A program made the translations under genes and the position numbers. From Elusimicrobia bacterium RIFOXYD2_FULL_34_15 (GTDB lineage: Bacteria > Elusimicrobiota > UBA8919), in NCBI GenBank assembly GCA_001800605.1, contig MGVS01000044.1, positions 1-46,873 of the forward strand: a stretch of DNA of 46,873 bases. Direction: 5' to 3'. The notes under the pieces were generated by a model. That model searched no databases, was not told where the DNA came from, and saw only the letters and a list, made by a program, of their open reading frames with translations. Shown piece after piece: positions 41,862 through 46,873 of the stretch (position 1 is its first letter; every line of letters begins with the position of its first letter).

Positions 41862-43147
41862 CTCAATTCGTCTGTTCGTTTATATAAATCTCTTGAGTCC
41901 TGCACCTTGCCTGTCATTGCCAACTTTGCAGATTTAGAAAAACCTTTTTTCTTTTCATATGCTAAATCTAAACCGAATTTTTTTATATCAGTATTAAAAA
42001 ATGCATCGTGACATTTCATAAAGAGATCTATATTTCTGTTATTAGCGGTAATGACTTCAACCCCAAGTTTATTCATTTCATCTTCCATATCTTTCATCTC
42101 TTGATATTTGGCCACGTCCTGTTTAGCCTGTTGTTCTTCAGTAACTTGTAAACGCATTTTTTCTTCAAGATCGTTTACTTTTTGGGAATATTCCTTTACT
42201 TTTACATCAGATTTTTTTGCCATCTTAAGCAGGAATATCCCTCCGACAACTATTTCTGCTATAAGAATTGTCATTCCAATAGTATATAAAGTTTTTACTT
42301 CTTTATATTTTTCAGCTTTGCCTTTCTCAAGTGCAGCAACTTTTTTGGTTAGTTTTGAAATATTGCTTTCTTTTTCTTTAAGTATACCTTCAATTTCACC
42401 ATCAATTGTGTCCAACTGTTTCTCCAGCGCCTTTTTGTCACGGTAAATATGATCGCGGTCGGAAACAACATTATCATAATGACCTATTATTTCCAACTCC
42501 TTTAATTCTTTTTTTATAACATTCTTCAAAAAAGGAACCGTAGTATCGCTATCTCTAATCAAAATTAAAATTTCACCGAGATCCTCAACAATTTTCTGAT
42601 TATTATGATGTAATACTATGTTGACCAACGTCTTTATTGCTTCAGCCCTAACCTCTGAATCCTTATCATTTTTTAGAACTTCTATCAATTCACTCAATAC
42701 CTCAGGGCTGCAAATCCTGTCTATAGCATGGATAGATTCTATGCGCACTTTTCTTTCTTTGTCTTTAAGAGTCTTGCTTAAATACTGAAGAAATGATTTA
42801 TCGCCGATCATTCCGAGCGCGCCTACTACGGCGGCGCGTATCACAGCAGATTCTTTAAGCTTTTCTATAAAATGCGCTACGACTGTGTTGTCTCCGATAT
42901 TACCAAGTGACCTTATTATTACAGCTATGACCTCTTCATTTTTTTCTTCGTCCAACGCCTCTATAAGAACCGTGGTTGCCTTCTTTCCGAATTCTCCAAG
43001 TTGGCTGGCTGCCTGGGAACGTTCCGAAATTTCAGAACTACTTTTTAAAATATCTTTTAGTTCCTTTATTCGAACATTTTCATCTAAAATATTATCAAGA
43101 GTAAAATAGGACTCTTTTTGCTGCTTTTCTGTTTCTTTATCAAGCAT
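41858..43147 (-). CDS. HEAT-repeat membrane protein with coiled coils
   Basis: 429 aa. Residues ~35-200 are about five HEAT/PBS-like repeats (for example VIAVIIRSLGNIGDNTVV and VIRAAVVGALGMIGDKSF). A coiled coil covers ~230-285, a single transmembrane helix (TIGMTILIAEIVVGGIFLL) lies near residue 300, and a second coiled coil covers ~320-365. No enzyme motif is present. No signal peptide: the HEAT part is probably cytoplasmic and the C-terminal coiled coil outside, or the reverse. The start lies one base after the stop of the lipoprotein gene. A scaffold between cytoplasm and envelope is my inference. Confidence 0.8.
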   Translation of the reverse strand: MLDKETEKQQKESYFTLDNILDENVRIKELKDILKSSSEISERSQAASQLGEFGKKATTVLIEALDEEKNEEVIAVIIRSLGNIGDNTVVAHFIEKLKESAVIRAAVVGALGMIGDKSFLQYLSKTLKDKERKVRIESIHAIDRICSPEVLSELIEVLKNDKDSEVRAEAIKTLVNIVLHHNNQKIVEDLGEILILIRDSDTTVPFLKNVIKKELKELEIIGHYDNVVSDRDHIYRDKKALEKQLDTIDGEIEGILKEKESNISKLTKKVAALEKGKAEKYKEVKTLYTIGMTILIAEIVVGGIFLLKMAKKSDVKVKEYSQKVNDLEEKMRLQVTEEQQAKQDVAKYQEMKDMEDEMNKLGVEVITANNRNIDLFMKCHDAFFNTDIKKFGLDLAYEKKKGFSKSAKLAMTGKVQDSRDLYKRTDELR

Positions 43148-43148
43148 A

Positions 43149-43883
43149 TTATTTTAAATCTTTCCAATCTTGTTTTAACGCCTTTTTAAAAGAATATACT
43201 ATTTGCCCAATCGCAGTGGTAAGATCCAATGCTTCATATGACTTTGTATCGCTCCACACAACTTCGACTGTTGAAACATCGATAATCTTTGCAAAAACAG
43301 AAACTGATGATGAAACGCTGAAAATGTTTGCATCATTAGTGCCCAACACAGTCCCATCCTGAACAACTGTGGTCCCGCCAATAGGATAAACCCTATCTGA
43401 AATTATAACGTTGTTCTTATCCTTAAATACCAATAATTTACTTGATGGATTATATTCTATAACGTTGCCTGAAATAACCGCATCTACTCCGGACAACTTA
43501 ATATCAGTTATATTCTCTATATCTGTTCTATCAACAACATTTATTCCTGATGCTAAGAGCTGAGATATAAATTCATTGCTTATATTTACGCCGCCTGTAC
43601 CAGTAAACTTTAACACAGCAACTTTTTTTATGTTTGAAAAATTATAACCGCTTTTAACTACCGGTTTTGTAGAAGCACAACCGGAAATAAACCAATTAGA
43701 AATTAAAAATACAAAATTAAAAATGAAGATAAGAATTAATCCTAAATTTTTAATCCCCAAAAGACGGGGACAGGTCCCTCGATATCCTTCGACAGGCTCA
43801 GGACAAGTAACTCGGGACAAGCTTTTTAATCCCGCTTTTGCAGGACAAGTTTTTAAATTTTTCATCGCCTCTACAATCTTCAT
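43149..43883 (-). CDS. CsgG/LpoB-like outer-membrane lipoprotein with a repeat inserted in its signal region
   Basis: 244 aa. The mature domain reads NIKKVAVLKFTGTGGVNISN, LLASGINVVDRTDIENI, GVDAVISGNVIEYN, SVSVFAKIIDVSTVEVVWS: the CsgG/LpoB/DUF799-type nucleotide-like fold found in curli export and penicillin-binding-protein activators. A lipobox WFISGC follows a hydrophobic stretch. The ATG at 43883 overlaps the TPR gene stop (ATGA) and has AAGGA upstream. Codons for about residues 11-47 come from a repeat insertion (43743-43862), which puts CPEPVEG-type sequence between MKIVEAMKNL and the hydrophobic core. Export may be weakened or unaffected. Confidence 0.8.
   Translation of the reverse strand: MKIVEAMKNLKTCPAKAGLKSLSRVTCPEPVEGYRGTCPRLLGIKNLGLILIFIFNFVFLISNWFISGCASTKPVVKSGYNFSNIKKVAVLKFTGTGGVNISNEFISQLLASGINVVDRTDIENITDIKLSGVDAVISGNVIEYNPSSKLLVFKDKNNVIISDRVYPIGGTTVVQDGTVLGTNDANIFSVSSSVSVFAKIIDVSTVEVVWSDTKSYEALDLTTAIGQIVYSFKKALKQDWKDLK
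43743..43862. repeat. CCTTCGACAGGCTCAGGACA-type extragenic repeat inserted in a coding region
   Basis: The direct repeats TAAATTTTT at 43743-43751 and 43854-43862 are 111 bp apart and enclose a GC-richer segment with CCTTCGACAGGCTCAGGACA (43788-43807) and several GGGACA/TGTCC-type pairs. This resembles a widely dispersed extragenic repeat. 111 bp is 37 codons, so the lipoprotein frame is preserved. Removing one copy plus the insert restores MKIVEAMKNLGLILIF. Confidence 0.8.
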
Positions 43884-44347
43884 TTTCCTTCTTCCAAATA
43901 TTGAATATGTTTTTTTGCTGTATTTTTAAAATTAGAATTTTTCAATAGCTTATTCCAATATTCAATTGAATTTGTTCTATCCCCTTTTTTTTCGTAAAGA
44001 AGTGCAAGTGTATATCTAACCGCATCCAAATCCGGATTCTTTAATTCCGCCGATTTGAGATATTTTTCCGCTTCTATCAAATCATCTTTTATTAAAAACA
44101 GCATTCCCAGCGAAATATCCGGTAACGGAGATTTATCATCTAAATTTTTTGCCTCCGTTAAAACTTTTAAAGCTTCATCATATTTTTTTTCTTTTATTAG
44201 TTTATTTCCTTCAGATATCTGTTTAGAAATATCTTGAGAATAAATAAAATGCGGAAATTGACAAAAACAGAGAATAGAAAAGAAAATTAAATAAATGTTT
44301 CTCCTTATTTTATTTTCTAGTTTAAATCGGAAGGTTGAATTTCTCAT
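43880..44347 (-). CDS. Secreted TPR protein
   Basis: 155 aa. A signal peptide (hydrophobic IYLIFFSILCFCQF, ending near FIYSQ) is followed by about three tetratricopeptide repeats: GNKLIKEKKYDEALKVLTEA, SLGMLFLIKDDLIEAEKYLK, YTLALLYEKKGDRTNSIEYW. ATG 44347 is chosen because GAGGAAG lies 7 nt upstream and the longer start would overlap rpiB. It is the first gene of the envelope cassette and overlaps the lipoprotein start by ATGA. Probably a periplasmic adaptor for the lipoprotein. Confidence 0.82.
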   Translation of the reverse strand: MRNSTFRFKLENKIRRNIYLIFFSILCFCQFPHFIYSQDISKQISEGNKLIKEKKYDEALKVLTEAKNLDDKSPLPDISLGMLFLIKDDLIEAEKYLKSAELKNPDLDAVRYTLALLYEKKGDRTNSIEYWNKLLKNSNFKNTAKKHIQYLEEGK

Positions 44348-44348
44348 T

Positions 44349-44786
44349 TTAATCTTCCTCCTCAATTTCTTTCATTTTTTCTACTCTTCTTAAATGCCTT
44401 CCGCCTTCAAATACGACTGATAAGAATTTTTTTACAGCTTTTTTTACATCTGTTAACGGAAAGTCCTCGGAAAAACAGATTATATTTGCATCGTTATGCC
44501 TGACCGAAAATTCCGCTGCTTTTGCTGAATACCCGATGGCAGCTCTTATTCCATTCACCTTATTTGCAGCCATACAAATGCCATTCCCGGAACCACAAAT
44601 TAAGATTCCTCTTTTAAATTTTCGGGATGCTACCGCTTTGGCAACTTTAAACGCAAAATCCGGATAATCGCATGATTCTTCTGAAAAAGTACCAAAATCT
44701 TTGATTGTATGATTTTTTGAAAGATATTTTATTAACTTGGATTTATAATTAAATCCGCGATGGTCACTTCCGATTGCTATTTTCAT
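44349..44786 (-). CDS. rpiB: Ribose-5-phosphate isomerase B
   Basis: 145 aa. RpiB/LacAB fold: IAIGSDHRGFNYK, DYPDFAFKVAKAVASR, the active-site Cys loop GILICGSGNGICMAANK, and the conserved RAAIGYSAKAAEFSVRHNDANI. It converts ribulose-5-phosphate and ribose-5-phosphate (or allose-6-phosphate in some members). ATG 44786 (MKIAIGSDHRG) is chosen; a longer frame would read 16 codons from the CCCCGT-ended repeat. It joins pentoses from nucleosides to the transketolase pathway. It ends 1 nt before the TPR start. Confidence 0.96.
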   Translation of the reverse strand: MKIAIGSDHRGFNYKSKLIKYLSKNHTIKDFGTFSEESCDYPDFAFKVAKAVASRKFKRGILICGSGNGICMAANKVNGIRAAIGYSAKAAEFSVRHNDANIICFSEDFPLTDVKKAVKKFLSVVFEGGRHLRRVEKMKEIEEED

Positions 44787-44797
44787 AATTTTCCACT

Positions 44798-44967
44798 GCC
44801 CCGTAAGAGACAAATAAAACAATTTAAAATGCAAAACGATATTTATGTCATGCTGAGCCTACTGCGAAGCATCTCGTCGTTAAAATCGAGATCCTTCACT
44901 TCGTTCAGGATGACACCTTGTGTCATTTTTAATTGACCCTCTTATCCCCACATTCTCGTACGGGGTC
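44798..44967. repeat. CCCCGT-ended element enclosing a large palindrome
   Basis: GCCCCGTAAGAGA (44798-44810) and TTCTCGTACGGGGTC (44953-44967) form terminal inverted repeats like those at 21331. Inside, 44846-44914 is a palindrome running from TGTCATGCTGAG to CAGGATGACA, with ATCTCG/CGAGAT near its centre (a known extragenic repeat type). The outer end touches the pduL stop (TGA at 44966-44968). Confidence 0.75.
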
Positions 44968-45562
44968 ATAAAATCGTTACTTTATCACCGTTTTTTATTC
45001 CAGATGCATTTGCTTCATCGGTATCAACATGATACTCCAATGCCATATCTTCCCGGACACGCACAATAACATTATCAAATATAAGTCCTCTTTCTCCCTC
45101 AACTTTTACTTTTAAAACATCACCGTGCTTAACTTGAAAATGCTCTGCATCCTTTGGTGTCATATGAACATGTCTCTTTGCAATAATGCATCCTGCTTTC
45201 AATTCTATGGTTCCCTTGGGGCCAAATATCGTTATCGGTGCTGAGCCTGCCAAATCTCCTGATAATTTAACCGGTGCATTAACTCCCAGTATGTAAGTAT
45301 CTGTTTTTGATATCTCAACCTGTGTCGCTTTTCTTAAAGGACCTAACACTCTGACATTTTTTATTTCACCCTTGGACCCTTTTATTGTAACAGTATCTTT
45401 AGACGCAAATTCTCCTGGTTGCATTAACCCTTTAATTTTTATTAATTGATAATCTTTCCCGAAAAGTTTTTCAAAATCTTCTTTAAGAAGATGCAAATGC
45501 CTATTAGACACATTTACAATAACAGGATTCTGTGCTCTTTTTTCACTTAAAATATCACCCAT
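44966..45562 (-). CDS. pduL: PduL-type phosphate propanoyl/acetyltransferase
   Basis: 198 aa, two beta-barrel domains with zinc ligands in VNVSNRHLHLLKEDF, IIAKRHVHMTPKDAEHF and EYHVDTDEANASG, and the conserved GPLRKATQVEIS. It interconverts acetyl-CoA (or propanoyl-CoA) and the acyl phosphate; with an acetate kinase elsewhere it would give ATP. There is no microcompartment targeting extension of note and no shell genes nearby, so a cytosolic Pta substitute is most likely. It follows tpiA at a distance of 58 nt. Confidence 0.94.
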   Translation of the reverse strand: MGDILSEKRAQNPVIVNVSNRHLHLLKEDFEKLFGKDYQLIKIKGLMQPGEFASKDTVTIKGSKGEIKNVRVLGPLRKATQVEISKTDTYILGVNAPVKLSGDLAGSAPITIFGPKGTIELKAGCIIAKRHVHMTPKDAEHFQVKHGDVLKVKVEGERGLIFDNVIVRVREDMALEYHVDTDEANASGIKNGDKVTIL

Positions 45563-45620
45563 GATTTAATCCTTCCGCATCAAATTTAATTGATTTATCC
45601 CGATTTTTTGGAATAGCACT

Positions 45621-46376
45621 TCAATAACTGACAAGTTTTATAAAATCGTCCGCTTTTAATGCCGCGCCGCCTATAAGCCCGCCGTCAATATTAGGCTGCT
45701 TCATTATTTCTGAAATGTTATCAGGTTTTACCGAACCGCCGTAAAGAATCCTGATCGCTTCCGAAGAATCCTTACCGTACATTTCAAAATAAAGTTTTCT
45801 TATAAAAGCATGAATTTCTTCTGCCTGCTGCGGAGATGCGGTTTTGCCGGTACCTATTGCCCAGACAGGCTCATATGCAATAACTACTTTTGTTATCTGA
45901 TCACCGCTTAGACCTGCAACACCAATTTTAATCTGTTTTTCAATCACCGAAAATGCTTCATTTTTTTCACGCTGTTGAAGTGTTTCGCCGACGCAAACAA
46001 TCGGTGTAATCCCGTTTTCAAATGCAACTTTCATTTTCTTGTTAACGCTATCATCGGTCTCTCCGAAATATTGCCTTCTTTCAGAATGTCCGATTATAAC
46101 ATAATCACAACCGATATCTTTAAGCATCAGCGGAGAAATCTCTCCGGTAAACGCACCGGATTTTTCAAAATACATATTTTGTGCACCGACTTTAATATTC
46201 GAATTTTTTAAATTTTCTTTTACAGCATAAAGTGAAGTATACGGAGGGCAAACCAGTATTTCACGTTCTTTAACATCGGATAATTTTTGTTTAAGAGCTA
46301 AAACCAACTCCACGGACTCTTTAACCGTTTTATTCATCTTCCAATTGCCAGCGATAAGCGGTACTCTTTTTGCCAT
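45621..46376 (-). CDS. tpiA: Triosephosphate isomerase
   Basis: 251 aa: RVPLIAGNWKMNKTV (Asn/Lys), IIGHSERRQYFGETDD (catalytic His), AYEPVWAIGTGKTASP (catalytic Glu and loop 6), ILYGGSVKPDN and IDGGLIGGAALK. It interconverts dihydroxyacetone phosphate and glyceraldehyde-3-phosphate. ATG 46376 is chosen because AAGGAG sits 6 nt upstream; a further start at 46397 would bypass this site. It heads the operon from the 46497-46525 promoter with a leader of about 110 nt. Confidence 0.97.
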   Translation of the reverse strand: MAKRVPLIAGNWKMNKTVKESVELVLALKQKLSDVKEREILVCPPYTSLYAVKENLKNSNIKVGAQNMYFEKSGAFTGEISPLMLKDIGCDYVIIGHSERRQYFGETDDSVNKKMKVAFENGITPIVCVGETLQQREKNEAFSVIEKQIKIGVAGLSGDQITKVVIAYEPVWAIGTGKTASPQQAEEIHAFIRKLYFEMYGKDSSEAIRILYGGSVKPDNISEIMKQPNIDGGLIGGAALKADDFIKLVSY

Positions 46377-46442
46377 TTTTTCTCCTTGTCTCGCCATAGT
46401 CCTTTGGAACGTAGGCGGGCTTTTTTCTACCTATAATTAACC

Positions 46443-46477
46443 CGAAATTATCATTAATAATAAGAATCGATAATTCG
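46443..46477. promoter_or_regulatory. Inverted repeat in the tpiA leader
   Basis: CGAAATTATC (46443-46452) and GATAATTCG (46469-46477) form an imperfect palindrome just downstream of the predicted start of transcription. It could be an operator or an RNA hairpin. No binding protein can be named. Confidence 0.4.
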
Positions 46478-46496
46478 AGTATTTTCTTAACTATGT

Positions 46497-46525
46497 ATTT
46501 TATCAGAATAATTAAAATTTTTCAA
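46497..46525 (-). promoter_or_regulatory. Sigma70-type promoter of tpiA
   Basis: On the minus strand TTGAAA (46520-46525), a 17-bp spacer, then TAAAAT (46497-46502) preceded by TGA, giving an extended -10 (TGnTAAAAT). Each hexamer matches the consensus at five of six positions. It lies in the gap after the GGDEF gene, where a promoter is needed. Confidence 0.65.
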
Positions 46526-46602
46526 GTAAAAAATAGTAGTTTTCTCTTAAGAAGATAATAAATTCTATAGTTTATGAAGTTTATATGCCAAACCCTGTTC
46601 TT

Positions 46603-46627
46603 CCCTCTTCCCTCTTCCCTCTCCCTA
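46603..46627. repeat. TTCCCTC heptad array
   Basis: TTCCCTC repeated three times followed by TCCCTAAG, ending 5 nt from the GGDEF stop codon (46632-46634). Another 7-nt-unit array at a gene end; no opposing arm is seen. Confidence 0.8.
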
Positions 46628-46631
46628 AGTC

Positions 46632-46873
46632 TTATGGTACATTTATTGGGAAAATTTCTTCCCACACGCGTACAAGATTTCTACCATCTCTTTTAGCTTT
46701 ATAAAGTGCATCATCGGCCATTTTTATTAATTTATCCTTATCTATCCTTTTTTCTCCATGCCAGGATGCAACCCCTATACTAACGGTTATTTTCAGCTTT
46801 TTACCTTTAATGTCAATAGGATTATCCTCTACGTTCTTCCTGAAACGTTCTGCGATGCTTTTTACTAATTCCG
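46632..46873 (-). CDS. Diguanylate cyclase (GGDEF) C-terminal end, partial
   Basis: 80 codons run from the right edge to TAA at 46632. The fragment contains the second half of a GGDEF domain: ITVSIGVASWHGEKR and LIKMADDALYKAKRDGRN. The GG[DE]EF site itself and any sensor domain lie outside the window. It would make cyclic di-GMP, which fits with the pilus ATPase and sensor kinase in the region, but no direct link is shown. Confidence 0.88.
   Translation of the reverse strand, partial: ELVKSIAERFRKNVEDNPIDIKGKKLKITVSIGVASWHGEKRIDKDKLIKMADDALYKAKRDGRNLVRVWEEIFPINVP

Noticed and set aside
44787-44834. Longer N-terminus of RpiB
   Set aside because: The extra 16 codons read through the CCCCGT-ended repeat; RpiB proteins start at M-K-I-A-I-G.

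Overview
The window is a 46.9 kb piece of an AT-rich bacterial chromosome. All 42 genes I can support are read from the minus strand. They include signal peptides, a lipobox, a type IV pilus ATPase and an O2/NO-scavenging flavodiiron protein. With the (Re)-citrate-synthase-like enzyme and PduL, this suggests an uncultured, anaerobic, fermentative Gram-negative bacterium. An Elusimicrobiota/Omnitrophota/Firestonebacteria-like lineage is my guess, not something I can prove. No rRNA, tRNA, CRISPR array or transposase was seen.

Layout from right (upstream) to left. A GGDEF tail (46632-46873) is followed by tpiA and pduL, with a good sigma70-type promoter in front of tpiA. Next come rpiB and a tightly coupled four-gene envelope cassette: TPR protein, CsgG/LpoB-like lipoprotein, HEAT/coiled-coil membrane protein, DUF4139 protein. 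Then follow deoC, pilT, and an unusual pair of paralogues, one carrying a DnaA-type AAA+ core and one lacking it. A GAF histidine kinase and response regulator come next, then a split transketolase, deoB, pit with its DUF47 partner, punA, recJ with a DnaQ-like exonuclease inserted in it, and a deoA-type phosphorylase. Then: DUF2344, RNase G, a CTP-dependent kinase-like membrane protein, a four-helix-bundle (23S IVS-type) gene, obgE, proB, a (Re)-citrate-synthase-like gene and proS. The rimP-nusA-infB transcription/translation block follows, then a redox block (flavodiiron protein, thioredoxin-reductase-like protein, DUF6132, PDO-like protein). The left end has a toxin-antitoxin-like nucleotidyltransferase module broken by one stop codon, a secreted serine protease, a D-Ala-D-Ala-ligase-like protein and a partial YfhO-like membrane protein.

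Metabolic theme: PunA and the DeoA-type enzyme release ribose- or deoxyribose-1-phosphate, DeoB moves the phosphate to C5, and DeoC, RpiB, transketolase and TpiA feed glycolysis. DeoC also makes acetaldehyde, and PduL can make acetyl phosphate for ATP, so nucleosides look like a fermentable substrate.

The most unusual property lies between the genes. Nearly every gap longer than about 70 bp holds an inverted-repeat element set almost flush against the stop codon of the upstream gene. Several unrelated families are built of 7-nt (once 8-nt) units facing each other across an AT-rich spacer. One locus (18252-18790) carries the same termini as the ~100-bp copies but encloses a four-helix-bundle gene whose last codons lie in the repeat, so the short copies look like non-autonomous derivatives. 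Two other repeats sit in frame inside genes, in a lipoprotein signal region and in DUF2344. The other prime candidate for an undescribed system is the DnaA-like/ATPase-less pair next to pilT, whose members share both N- and C-terminal domains.
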